Source of the DNA: Saccharomycopsis fibuligera x Saccharomycopsis cf. fibuligera
Lineage: Eukaryota; Ascomycota; Saccharomycetes; Ascoideales; Saccharomycopsidaceae
Direction of reading: 5' to 3'
Assembly (NCBI GenBank): GCA_001936135.1
Contig: CP012816.1
Location: 2,408,501 to 2,472,500, forward strand
DNA: 64,000 bases
Shown: one piece after another, positions 42,840-52,989 of the stretch
Layout of the letters: every line of letters begins with the position of its first letter
How positions within the stretch are numbered: position 1 is the first letter of the stretch
Translations under genes and position numbers: made by a program
Notes under the pieces: model-generated
Database searches by the model: none
Seen by the model: the letters and a program-made list of their open reading frames with translations, nothing else
Told to the model about the DNA's origin: nothing

Positions 42840-45299
42840 ATGAAGTTTCGCGATGGCACTGCCAAAGCACTTGCTTGGATAGCTGAAAAAGATCTAGCTG
42901 AAGAACGAGCAAGAAGAAAAGCTCAAAACAAGCACCACAATCCATCCACATTGGCATCTCCCACAAGATCAAATTCCAGTAAAGGCGATTATGATTCAGA
43001 CATAATGACTGGCTCTCCCTCAAGTCGAAGAACCCAGTCTACGACTCTTACAAAAACTCCAACACTTCAAGAAATCAAAGATGCAGAATTTTGTTTTACT
43101 GATGAAGAGGACTATCAGGGCAACGATGATGATACCATTTCAATGATAAATGAATCTGGAATTAATACTGCCACCAATAACAGCAACAAGAGACCACTTG
43201 GATTTCGCGATTCTGCAAGAACTGACCTGATGAGTGAGATCGACCATGACATTGACAATTTGATAAGGACAACCAGCGAGCTTGATAATGATGACGCAGA
43301 CTATGACGAATCAATCAACAACATGCCACTTTCGCGCAAGAAAAGCATCGATACAGTAGTGACCACTGGATTTTTTCATAACAAATTCACGGAAAAAACA
43401 GCAAACCTCGCTGTTTCACCAGTAGCAAACATTGTTAACATTAATATCCACAATATGCGAGAGTTTTTTGATTTTATTCATGAGAATTTCAAACCTTCAA
43501 ATTTCAAATCTTGGAAATTTTGGCAAAATGTAATTTATGGCATAGCAAACTTGGTGAAAAACTCCAATTATATCAGCACTTCACAGAACAACAAGTTGCA
43601 TTTACAAAGCTTTATCTTTGGCGTGGTTTCAACAAACATTACATTCTTGATAAAACCATTGGTTTACCGTTATGTTAGTTTTTGGATTCAATTGGTATGT
43701 AAGTTGCTCAAACATGTTGCAGTTTGGTTAGCGGTGATGGGGGCATTATATATAGCTTACAAAGGTTATATGTCAAGCAGCATGACCGGTAATGGAAATG
43801 GTAATAATGGAGACAGTTACTCAAATCAGCAGCATCGGAATTACAAATCGGCTAGATTTGACGCTAATAAAGATAAACCAAGAGTTCGCACTTCCAAAGA
43901 GATACCAAAACTCATTTCAAAGTACTCTTTTGCTGATTCTGAAAGTGACAGCGAAAGAACCGGCCACCGTCAACGGAACAACAATAGTAATACAAACAAA
44001 AACAAAAATACAGGTAGCATTCAGGACAAAATTGAACAATATAACAAAAAAGTTCAATCTGCAAAGTCAAAATCAAAACCTGAGAGTAATGGTCTCACAG
44101 AGAATGATATGATGATTATTAAAGCATTAGCAGCTAACAAACTACAATTCTCGAATTGCAAACCAAACAAAAAGAATCTCACCCATGATGATAACGATAA
44201 TGTTGCTGATTGCTATAATGGAGATGGTATATCTTCGCCTGGTGGTAATGCTATACATATTGGTTATGAGCACACACAAAAGAAGCAATCACATCCTTCA
44301 CCTACTCAACCACAACCACAAGCACGACCACAAGCACGACCACAACCACAACAGCAGCTGCAGATTTCATCAGCTGTTCATAATGCAGTTGATAGAATAA
44401 ACCAAGGAACGCGGCATCATGGTAAATTTTTACCTGATTACGATTACAAGCAACAACAATCACAACAACAGTATGGCTATAATTATCCTCAGACTAATAA
44501 TTACAGCAGTCATCCACAAAGTCAAAGTGGAAGCCGCCCAGAAAAAGAGGAAAGCAGCCTGCATTACGACCATACTCGCTATAAAAATAATGTATTATCT
44601 GCAAAGCAAAGAGAATATTCATTGTTTTCAGAAGATATAAATGAAGTGAGCTCGAATCCATACCATCTGAGACCAAGCACTGCTGTCTCTCCTACAAGAC
44701 ATAAAAAAGAAACAGGTTATGAACATAAACAGCATAGTTTTGACGGAGAAAGATTGGATCTGGTGACACCAATTAGCACAAAAGTGGGGTATGGGATACC
44801 GCGTACGCCAAGCCCAGTGAGAAGAAACGAGACAAATTTACCAAAAAAACAACAAAGTCAACAACAACAACAACAGTGCCAGCCTCGAGCATCCAATTTT
44901 GATATTGAATCGTTTAACGCTGACAATGATAGTGTCTTATTACGCCGAGAAGCAGCATCAGCCACGTCGGGGGCAGAAACAACCACAGCAAAACGCCAAT
45001 TTCGTCCAACATCTTCATCAGCTACGTCTTCCTCTTCTGGATCTTCTGGTACAACAGCCTCTTCATTCCCACCAATGTCACTTTCAAGAATTTCGACCGC
45101 CGCTACCACTAAAACCTCATCATCAAGATATACAACGCCAGGCGTCGATACGGATTTGATGTCAATAAGTTCAAAACCATTTAGCATTGAATCACGTCAA
45201 CAAAGTCCATCTAGAAATTATGTTAGAACTGCTAATTCTGTGAGGGCTCCTACTGAGAGGGCTGCTTCTCCTCATAGAACTAGAGCAATATTTGAGTGA
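42840..45299 (+). CDS. unrecognised membrane protein with long disordered tails
   Basis: 819 aa. I do not recognise a family. The N-terminus (KFRDGTAKALAWIAEKDLAE) is charged and possibly helical; residues 20-180 are acidic, Ser-rich and disordered. A more ordered part at about 195-310 holds FKSWKFWQNVIYGIANLV, a moderately hydrophobic stretch near 252-275 (FIFGVVSTNITFLIKPLVY) and a strong hydrophobic segment near 282-310 (WIQLVCKLLKHVAVWLAVMG). From about 330 on it is Gln/Asn/Ser-rich with several SP/TP sites (for example PRTPSPVRR), suggesting kinase regulation. One or two membrane passes are predicted. The arrangement would fit a nuclear-envelope or organelle-contact protein, but that is a guess. 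Confidence 0.7.
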   Translation: MKFRDGTAKALAWIAEKDLAEERARRKAQNKHHNPSTLASPTRSNSSKGDYDSDIMTGSPSSRRTQSTTLTKTPTLQEIKDAEFCFTDEEDYQGNDDDTISMINESGINTATNNSNKRPLGFRDSARTDLMSEIDHDIDNLIRTTSELDNDDADYDESINNMPLSRKKSIDTVVTTGFFHNKFTEKTANLAVSPVANIVNINIHNMREFFDFIHENFKPSNFKSWKFWQNVIYGIANLVKNSNYISTSQNNKLHLQSFIFGVVSTNITFLIKPLVYRYVSFWIQLVCKLLKHVAVWLAVMGALYIAYKGYMSSSMTGNGNGNNGDSYSNQQHRNYKSARFDANKDKPRVRTSKEIPKLISKYSFADSESDSERTGHRQRNNNSNTNKNKNTGSIQDKIEQYNKKVQSAKSKSKPESNGLTENDMMIIKALAANKLQFSNCKPNKKNLTHDDNDNVADCYNGDGISSPGGNAIHIGYEHTQKKQSHPSPTQPQPQARPQARPQPQQQLQISSAVHNAVDRINQGTRHHGKFLPDYDYKQQQSQQQYGYNYPQTNNYSSHPQSQSGSRPEKEESSLHYDHTRYKNNVLSAKQREYSLFSEDINEVSSNPYHLRPSTAVSPTRHKKETGYEHKQHSFDGERLDLVTPISTKVGYGIPRTPSPVRRNETNLPKKQQSQQQQQQCQPRASNFDIESFNADNDSVLLRREAASATSGAETTTAKRQFRPTSSSATSSSSGSSGTTASSFPPMSLSRISTAATTKTSSSRYTTPGVDTDLMSISSKPFSIESRQQSPSRNYVRTANSVRAPTERAASPHRTRAIFE

Positions 45300-45570
45300 A
45301 ATTTATTACATTCTGACAAAAGGCAATGCGAGCAAAGCAGATTTTTCTAATTTATTTCTACTCCTTTGCTTCTATTCTTTTTTAATGGTCAATCAAAATA
45401 TTTTCAAAAAGTTTCTTATTTCCACTTTTCTGGCTTTAGCAAAAGGTTTACTTTTCATCACCCAGTACTGACATTGACACTAACGACCATCAACAGCAAT
45501 TCGCCAATTTTTTTAAAAAAAGTTTTTGCTAGTTTTGCACTTTATTTACTTCTACGGTTTTTTTTCTTTT

Positions 45571-45603
<33 letters not shown>

Positions 45604-45985
45604 TTAATTTTAACAAACTTGCGAAAGCATTTTTTTTTGCATATAGTTGCTCTAACATCATCCAAACATTTTGCTTTCACTTCTGCATTTTTTATAATAT
45701 AAATCCTCATGTCATTACTGCTTTCCCTATAACTATTTAGCCCATCCAGTAGGCTGCATGTTAAGCAGGTTTGTCAATATTGAAATTGCAGTGCACGTGC
45801 TCCATCCAATTGCTCATCGCTGCGAGGCTGCGAGGCTATTTCGCACCTCTTTTTTTTCTGCTGATGCAAGAATGGGGAAGCCAATAAGCTGGAGCCCGTT
45901 TTGTCCGATCTAGAGAGTAGGTGGTCTTTGAGCTGTAACTTAGCATCATTCTTCATTATTTGATTAGATTTACTTGAAAGCCTTT
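45300..45985. other. spacer upstream of RKI1
   Basis: T-rich with a 30-nt T run (45573-45602). Nearer RKI1 it holds CACGTG (45795-45800) and CTCATCGC, the complement of a PAC core, at about 45815-45822. A 124-codon poly-Phe reading is an artefact. Confidence 0.5.
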
Positions 45986-46906
45986 ATGCTATTGTCGCAA
46001 AGAAGTTTGAAATCTTTTTTTTCAAGTCAAGCATACTTATCACTTAGTACAATATTCACGCCAATCACATTCAAATTCACAAGAACAAACACGACCCCGA
46101 GACTAATCACAAAAAGACCAATAGGCACATCGAAAATTACAATGGCCAACCAACAAAAAAATATAGCTGACTTGCCCCCATTGCAAGACCCATTGGAATC
46201 TGCTAAAAGGGTTGCTGCTTATCGTGCAGTTGATGAAAATTTTCCTAAACAACAAGATGATAAAGATATTATTGTTGGTATTGGATCTGGTTCTACGGTA
46301 GTTTATGCTGCTGAGAGAATCGGACAGTTACCGAACAAAGACAAGTTTGTGTGCGTTCCTACAGGTTTCCAATCTCAACAATTGATCATTGACAATGGGC
46401 TCAGGTTAGGCAAAATTGAGCAATATCCAGTGATTGATATTGCCTTCGATGGTGCTGATGAAGTGGATCAAAAATTAAATTTGATTAAAGGTGGTGGTGC
46501 TTGTCTTTTTCAAGAAAAGGTGGTTGCCAAAACTGCTAAAAAATTTATTGTCGTGGCTGATTATCGTAAAAAATCACCAAACTACTTGGGGGTTTCTTGG
46601 AGAAGAGGTGTGCCTATCGAAGTTGTTCCGGTGGCTTACAATAAGGTGCTTCAAGATTTGATCAATATGGGATCCAAGAAAGCTATTGTTAGACAAGGTG
46701 GGTCAGCTAAGGCAGGGCCAGTGGTTACTGATAACAATAACTTTTTGATTGATGCTGACTTTGGTAGTATTGAAAATCCATTGGCATTACATGAAAAGAT
46801 TAAGGCCCTTGTGGGAGTGGTAGAAACTGGGTTATTTGTTGATGGAATTGCTGACAAAGCGTACTTTGGAGAAAGCGACGGTCAAGTTAGCGTGCAAGAA
46901 ATGTAG
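45986..46906 (+). CDS. RKI1: ribose-5-phosphate isomerase (ketol-isomerase)
   Basis: Interconverts ribose-5-P and ribulose-5-P in the non-oxidative pentose phosphate pathway. RpiA-type motifs are intact: [32 protein letters not shown] with catalytic Asp residues, [32 protein letters not shown] and [11 protein letters not shown]. Two starts are possible. The internal ATG at 46142 ([12 protein letters not shown], 254 aa) aligns with the known yeast start. The upstream in-frame ATG at 45986 adds 52 residues (306 aa) rich in Ser, Thr, Arg and Lys with no acidic residue, like a mitochondrial presequence. I list the longer frame because it is open and ATG-initiated, but the cytosolic form from 46142 is the expected main product. 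No in-frame CTG in the conserved part. Confidence 0.93.
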   Translation: MLLSQRSLKSFFSSQAYLSLSTIFTPITFKFTRTNTTPRLITKRPIGTSKITMANQQKNIADLPPLQDPLESAKRVAAYRAVDENFPKQQDDKDIIVGIGSGSTVVYAAERIGQLPNKDKFVCVPTGFQSQQLIIDNGLRLGKIEQYPVIDIAFDGADEVDQKLNLIKGGGACLFQEKVVAKTAKKFIVVADYRKKSPNYLGVSWRRGVPIEVVPVAYNKVLQDLINMGSKKAIVRQGGSAKAGPVVTDNNNFLIDADFGSIENPLALHEKIKALVGVVETGLFVDGIADKAYFGESDGQVSVQEM

Positions 46907-47139
46907 CCAGCATGTATTGTGTTAGTTTGTATTTAGCTCTATGGCAACAAAAGAAAATGTGGTGTTTGAGTTGTTTTGATTAATGGCATACCACTGCTAT
47001 AGTAGTAGTCTATCCGGTAGATGCCAAACGTGGAGATGTGGCTAGTGCGATAGTCAGATGACCTCGGGCACATGATAAGCGGGCGAGTCACAAGCGCAGT
47101 GCCTTTAGCTATTTGAGGACACTCACAAAGAGTTCTAAG

Positions 47140-47174
47140 TTAGCCCTCGTTTATCATGACCTTTTCTAGCCCTT
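47140..47174 (+). promoter_or_regulatory. tandem Tbf1-like boxes
   Basis: TTAGCCCT and CTAGCCCTT, 26 bp apart in the same orientation; the complement AGGGCTAA matches the Tbf1-type core known at ribosomal-protein promoters of Candida species. About 370-400 bp before the RPS7 ATG. Confidence 0.55.
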
Positions 47175-47244
47175 ATCATAGTCAGCTGATATGAGCTGTA
47201 ATTGATATACATCCGCACACCATATACATTAGCTTTACCTACCG

Positions 47245-47250
47245 CACGTG
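47245..47250. promoter_or_regulatory. CACGTG (Cbf1-type) box
   Basis: Palindromic E-box, 293 bp before the RPS7 start. Cbf1 is known to act with Tbf1 on ribosomal-protein genes in this clade. Confidence 0.5.
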
Positions 47251-47542
47251 CATTAGTGATTATTTACTTTTTCCCCGTATGTCCCCGTGACATCTTCAAG
47301 TGGTAGTCCGTCGTTTCGCTGCTCTGTCCGCTCACTTCGCTCGCTCACTTCCACTCTCACTCCCAGTGCTAAACTCCCGTGTGCAGGTGACCGCCCCTCC
47401 AGACAGAATCTGAGAAAAAAAATTTCACAATCTTCACAAATATTTGTGCCTGATATTTTCTAATATAGACAGAAGAACTTTCCCGGTTGTAATCGAATCC
47501 CATCATAATAGAATTTCCGCAACACAATAAGCTTCACTTACC

Positions 47543-48659
47543 ATGTCTGCTGCTGCTAAAGTCTTATCTTCTGAACCAACTGAACTTGAGTTGCAAGTTG
47601 CTCAAGCTTTTCTCGACTTGGAATCTCACACTCCAGAATTGAAGGCTGAATTGAGACCATTGCAATTCAAATCCATCAGAGAAGTAAGTGAATAACGATG
47701 TATAACCATTATTGAGAAATGTGTGTAAAAATTGCTTGTGGTTATTTTTGAGGGGATATTCTACGAAAAAAAAAAGTATTCAATGAAAGAAAAATGTGGG
47801 CCTTAGGTTTAGTATAAAGAATACGTGATAGTAATCGAGAGAGAAAATCACTAAGCAAGAAGATACAAAACATATGGATAAACGCAAAGAATATAATTTC
47901 CGAAAAGATTATATCAAACTTTTAGACAATATTGATAGCGAAACTCTATTAGAAGAGTCAAATTGCAGACTAATAAGTATATTTAATTACAAATCTTCAA
48001 AAGAGTGTCATACATTAACAATAAAACTACCATTCAATACATATTTAAAACTATACAAAATGAGTATTGGTCATAAAAAGGAATTTCAGTAATTAAAAGT
48101 ATCATGTTAAAATCAATTAGCCACAATATAAATTATTTTATTCAGAGGAGTACCCACAAGCGTCTGATACATTTCTCAAACTCTGTACAAACATAAATTC
48201 TTGTAATACAATTTACTAACCTTTTCTTTTTAGATTGATGTTGCCGGTGGTAAAAAAGCTATTGTCATCTTTGTCCCAGTCCCATCTTTGAGTGCTTACC
48301 ACAAAGTTCAAATCAGATTGACCAGAGAATTGGAAAAGAAATTCCCAGACAGACATGTTGTCTTTTTGGCTGAAAGAAGAATCTTGCCAAAACCAGGTAG
48401 AACTTCTAGACAAGTCCAAAAGAGACCAAGATCCAGAACTTTGACTGCCGTCCACGACAAAGTCTTGGAAGATTTAGTCTTCCCAACCGAAATTGTTGGT
48501 AAGAGAGTTAGATTCTTGGTTGGTGGTAACAAGATCCAAAAAGTCTTGTTGGATTCCAAGGATTCTTCTAACGTTGATTACAAGTTGGAATCTTTCCAAT
48601 CTGTTTACAACAAATTGACTGGTAAACAAGTTGTTTTCGAAATTCCAGGTGACTACTAA
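47543..48659 (+). CDS. RPS7: 40S ribosomal protein S7 (eS7), one intron
   Basis: Small-subunit ribosomal protein, 188 aa after splicing. Exon 1 is 47543-47683 (47 codons, ending QFKSIRE); exon 2 is 48234-48659 (starting [19 protein letters not shown]). Donor GTAAGT at 47684, branch TACTAAC at 48214-48220, acceptor TTTTTAG ending at 48233; splicing is in phase 0. The joined protein matches yeast eS7 throughout, with [30 protein letters not shown] and [20 protein letters not shown]. Strong codon bias (TTG Leu, no CTG) fits high expression. Confidence 0.96.
47684..48233 (+). other. RPS7 intron with an internal 72-codon ORF
   Basis: 550-nt intron with canonical signals. On the sense strand, 47874-48092 is an ATG-initiated 72-codon ORF ([20 protein letters not shown] at its start) with a protein-like charged and hydrophobic pattern but no family I recognise. 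I saw no clear C/D or H/ACA snoRNA boxes. Confidence 0.85.
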
Positions 48660-49449
48660 ATGACTTCTTCTCTTTCTTTTTAGTTTTATTATCTAAACGT
48701 TTTTTTTAATCTAAAAAAAATTTCAAACAAAAAAGAAATTGTAGTCTCTATAACTCACAAGCACACACAGAAAGAAAAATGATGAAACGACAAAGATATT
48801 AAAATAGGCTTTCTCTTAACATTGAACCTATACAGTATTTTTCTGTTTATTGTTACTCTTTGAATGCATATATTAATATAATTTCCATGATAGTTTTTAT
48901 CTATTATGAAAACACATCTTATATTACATCATCATCCCAGTAAATATTCTGGGGGTGCTTGTCACCCTTACTCAATTATAACATCGGACAAAGTTAGTGT
49001 CATCTTGTAAAGTGGCTTGATATTTGTGATTTAAAAGACCCTTACTATTCTGACAAAAAAAAAGTTTGGTACGTAATATACCAACCATCATGAAAAATAT
49101 TCATGGGTGCATCCCATCATTTAAAATCGTTCCATAATAGATCGAGAAAAAAATTCTTTTGGGAATTTAGCCTGCTATCAACTTTGCCAATATGTCAATG
49201 TAACTCAGATATAGTTCAACGGTGGCTTAATTTTTTTGGTTTTATACAAATGAATTCAAATTCTAATACAATATAAGGCAATCAACAGTCTTCGTTCGTA
49301 GCTATTATACAGACTGTTTACACCAATAAAAACTATAAATTTACAGAAGTGTGTTAATTTTTTTTCTCTTCATTTTAATGAATTTTATACTTTTTTATAA
49401 TTTTTTTCTATTATTCTATTTTACTTGGGTAATCACCGTCTAAACCTGT
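48660..49449. other. convergent spacer between RPS7 and PAN3
   Basis: 790 bp, AT-rich, holding the 3' ends of both genes. No ORF or structured element recognised. Confidence 0.55.
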
Positions 49450-51774
49450 TTATGCCCTTTTATACAACGCTCTAAAAGACGAATCAACGCAATCCTTCAA
49501 CTCCTTAAAAGAAGCAATGATACAAGTAGTGTCATCCTTACTAACCAACAAAATCTTCTCGTCCAATCCAGCATCAAGTTTATTCAAATTTTTCAAAACG
49601 TGAACTAAATCAACTACCGGTTTACCCTCTTGGTCAACTTGATGGAAAACGTAATCATGGAACAATTTGATCGGGTATCGTTCACCAGTTTCGGACCATG
49701 ATAAGTCACCATCAAATTCGGGTCTTTCAATAATGAAATTAATTTTCGTTAAAAGACGAACTAATCTAGCATTTTCAAGTTCATTGGAAAGCTGACTCTC
49801 GTAATAATCGCTACTTTTGGCAAAACTATCCAAAATTTTGAATGCCTGGATAGAGATCTTTGGCATAAAGTCAGTAATTTTACGATACTTGTTGTCATCA
49901 TCTATAAGGTAAAGTAATGCATCTTTAAATGATTCAGAATAGTCAAGATTGCTAATTATCAGCTTCATAGTTTTTGAATCATTGTTTGGGTTTATAGGTG
50001 TGCTATATTGGATTGATATTAATTCCAAAAGTAAGTTACCTAATTGTTTCAAGTCTTGTTTTTGCAAGTGATCAATGTATTCAAGCTTATTAGTGAATCC
50101 TAAATCAAATAATTCTGTATTATCCTTGTCAAAATTCAATATGTCTGAAATCCCACAACTAGACAACTTGATTCTTTCTTTACCGACAAGAATTACCTTG
50201 TCCAAATTAATCAACCTAGCCGCTAAATTCTTTTCATGAATTGCTATTAATGCATTGGCTATCTGAACAGTATAAGACCACAACACTGATTCATTTATTG
50301 ATTTTGGTTTCGATTGATGCACATCCTTGAGAGTTCTACTCAACGGATGATATTCATGCACAAAGTATAATGAGTTGTCACCAAATGCAAGACTAGTGAA
50401 TGCTTCACATATTTGTACCACATTCGCATTTTGAATTGTTTTCCATTTATTTACCATCGCCAAAGACTTCTCATTGGTTAATTGTAGTCCTTCTAATCTT
50501 CGCAAAACATAAGCATTACCATCATTATTGGAAAAAACTTTGTATAATGAATTAGGTACGCCATAATGTTTGACATTTTTTTCCAAAGTTTTATCCAAGG
50601 GCACCAATGAATGATAAACATAAACATGTTCAGGTAAATTAGAATGCTGAAGGGTTTGTAATGTTGCTGCATTTCTTTTCAATAAAGTCTCTCTAACGTC
50701 ATTAGGCAAAAACAATGAGTAAGAATTTCTTTCATTCGGGTTCAAGTACTTCAAATGCGGTGGAGGGGTGGGGGCGTATAAATGATGCTGTAATGGAAAA
50801 CTAACCGGTGGAGGAGTGAAAAACATTTCTGTCGGCCTAGGATTTAATGTTGCAGGTACAGTATATGGATTAAACATAGCTTCTGGTTTTCCTGTAGGCA
50901 TTGCGCTTAATACTGGCTCCGCGTTGGCAATCAAAGGAGTATGATGTTGAGGAATAGGCATATTGACATTTCTTAAAGACCCAGGGGTTTGGGGTGTTGA
51001 TGTGGAATGTAGTGTTTGTAATTGCTGATGGGTAAGACCTGGAGATCCTGGTAAATCTGACGAACTGTGAGCCAAGTATGGATTAGATACTAATGGTGGA
51101 GCAGAAGCTTGGAAAACTGGACTATCAAAGTTAAATCTTCCCGCAGAGCCAGACCCAGCAACAGCCCCTACTGCTGATTGCGGTGGCTTGCCAGATTTTT
51201 CTGGGGTTTTCAATACACTTGCACTACTGTTAATTGCGCTGGTAGTATCACCAGAAGAGGATGCTTGAGTACCTTGTGGGTCTTGTAGTGAATCAACGCT
51301 TCTTGATGCAAAAGTTGACGACAGCGGTACAAAAGATGGTATTTCATTTAAATTAGCTGACAATTTTGAGAATTTTGATTGAGTAGAAGGTTTGAAAGCT
51401 TGAATGCTTGGATTAAATTTTTTGCTTGAATTAGCAGTTGAGGATAACGTTGAATCATTGGAAGCCAGGCCATTAGAATTTGGTAGAAGATTTCGCGTTG
51501 CCGTTGTTGTTGGCATACCAGTATTGGAAATTGGAGCTGTTAGTGGTATACTGCTTGATGGGGCAAATGCAGACATCGGGTTACCGGGAATGGTAGAAGT
51601 GCTAATAGTTTCTGCACCTGTACCAGTACTAGTGGTAGTTTTAATGCTGTTATTTTCAGGAGTATCGTGATTGAAAGCACAACCTTTGTTCTCATACCGG
51701 CAAAAGCCGTATATCGTTATGTTCTTGCAGGGGACACTCTTGGCCCAGTCCATATCTGTGGCGCTTTCTTTCAT
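49450..51774 (-). CDS. PAN3: Pan3, regulatory subunit of the PAN poly(A)-nuclease
   Basis: 774 aa from the ATG at 51774; the frame is open to a TTG at 51834, which I reject. Pan3 recruits the Pan2 deadenylase to poly(A)-binding protein and trims mRNA tails in the cytoplasm. An N-terminal CCCH finger (CKNITIYGFCRYENKGCAFNH) is followed by a long Ser/Thr/Pro/Asn-rich linker, then SFPLQHHLYAPTPPP, the pseudokinase (YKVFSNNDGNAYVLRRLEGL to LGNLLLELISIQYS, lacking a normal catalytic Asp motif) and the C-terminal coiled-coil/knob ending in PIKLFHDYVFHQVDQEGKPV and LNKLDAGLDEKILLVSKDD. A second Met (MDWAKS, seven residues in) aligns with the S. cerevisiae start and may be used. Confidence 0.95.
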   Translation of the reverse strand: MKESATDMDWAKSVPCKNITIYGFCRYENKGCAFNHDTPENNSIKTTTSTGTGAETISTSTIPGNPMSAFAPSSSIPLTAPISNTGMPTTTATRNLLPNSNGLASNDSTLSSTANSSKKFNPSIQAFKPSTQSKFSKLSANLNEIPSFVPLSSTFASRSVDSLQDPQGTQASSSGDTTSAINSSASVLKTPEKSGKPPQSAVGAVAGSGSAGRFNFDSPVFQASAPPLVSNPYLAHSSSDLPGSPGLTHQQLQTLHSTSTPQTPGSLRNVNMPIPQHHTPLIANAEPVLSAMPTGKPEAMFNPYTVPATLNPRPTEMFFTPPPVSFPLQHHLYAPTPPPHLKYLNPNERNSYSLFLPNDVRETLLKRNAATLQTLQHSNLPEHVYVYHSLVPLDKTLEKNVKHYGVPNSLYKVFSNNDGNAYVLRRLEGLQLTNEKSLAMVNKWKTIQNANVVQICEAFTSLAFGDNSLYFVHEYHPLSRTLKDVHQSKPKSINESVLWSYTVQIANALIAIHEKNLAARLINLDKVILVGKERIKLSSCGISDILNFDKDNTELFDLGFTNKLEYIDHLQKQDLKQLGNLLLELISIQYSTPINPNNDSKTMKLIISNLDYSESFKDALLYLIDDDNKYRKITDFMPKISIQAFKILDSFAKSSDYYESQLSNELENARLVRLLTKINFIIERPEFDGDLSWSETGERYPIKLFHDYVFHQVDQEGKPVVDLVHVLKNLNKLDAGLDEKILLVSKDDTTCIIASFKELKDCVDSSFRALYKRA

Positions 51775-52989
51775 GATTTTAGTTAGTTCACTGTGAATAG
51801 TAAAGAAAGATGATGTAAAAATGATAATCTGCAAATGCTTTTAAACAAACGGACGCGTCTCTTTCTTTAAATCGATACGTACTCATGATGAATCAAATAA
51901 ACACCAGATATTTTCTATGTGTATTGGCCGCGTTTGGCGTGACTTGAAAAGGCTAAGAAATGATAATGATGCAACACTTGACAAGTCTTTTTAATGTCTA
52001 ACTTGTATTTGGTTTCAACGGCACACTGCTTTTAAAAATAGCAGTCAGACAGCTGGCGATGAACTCAGGGCATCAACATCGCTTGTGTGGACACACAATT
52101 TCAAGGGCGTTAATGGCATTTTGTGGGCCGTCTGGCAAATATTTTGGAGGTGCGCATGTGATTATCATGTGCGATACAGTTGAGAGGTTCTTGCACTGTT
52201 TATAAATGTCAGTAATCACTCTACAACTCATCCACCACCAATCGCATGATGTTAAAATTTCTTTTTGCGTTGTGTGGTATAATTAGAGAATGGCCTGTCT
52301 GTTGAGAATAGTGCAACCTCAAACTAGTTAGCTAACATGCCTAATTGTGAAAACTGTCAGACGTAGTGGCACCATACCGTATGTTGTGAATGTTTACTCT
52401 GTTCGACTAATGCTCAGAAATATATCAAATGTATTTACAACAGTCTCTGGTTGTAGTTATCTTGTACTCTTTTGCAATAATCGAGTTCTCAAAGACAAAT
52501 GATGTGGTGCTGTGTCTTGGTATGACCTGACTGTGAGACGTGATCTTATGGCGCCAGTGCCTTTCAAAAAATCACACCAACAGCTTTAAGGAAGTATCTG
52601 TAAACGGAAGTAATTAGCATTTATTGCTTGCTTAATATGCAAAATTCTGACTGATTTTAATTTGCTGGATGATTTTACTATTAGCATATGTATTTTGTAT
52701 TATACTGTAGTGAAGTAACTCGCACCTATGTTGAGGAACATAAACTTGCAACTGGTGATATATTGAGCCTTTCTATGTTGTATAGATTCAATCATTAAAT
52801 CTTGAGATATGTCTTGCTAATAATCTTTTTCTAACTGGTTTCGTATTAATATCGGCTATGTAATCTTCACGGGCAATATGCTCAAATTTAAACTAGCCAT
52901 CTTTGAATATTATTCTCAATTCCTAATTTCTTATTTCAAACTTTTTGTTTGCTTTGCTGATCCGTTCTGATTCTTTAAATCTTTTTGCA
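51775..52989. other. spacer upstream of PAN3
   Basis: PAN3 promoter side and AT-rich unique sequence running into the retroelement fragment. No gene recognised. I looked for an LTR (TGTTG...CAACA) and could not define one. Confidence 0.45.

Larger units (their letters stand above)
46907..47542. promoter_or_regulatory. RPS7 promoter region with Tbf1-like and Cbf1 motifs
   Basis: Holds two TAGCCCT boxes (47141-47147 and 47167-47173) and a CACGTG (47245-47250), followed by the RPS7 leader. No gene. Confidence 0.6.
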
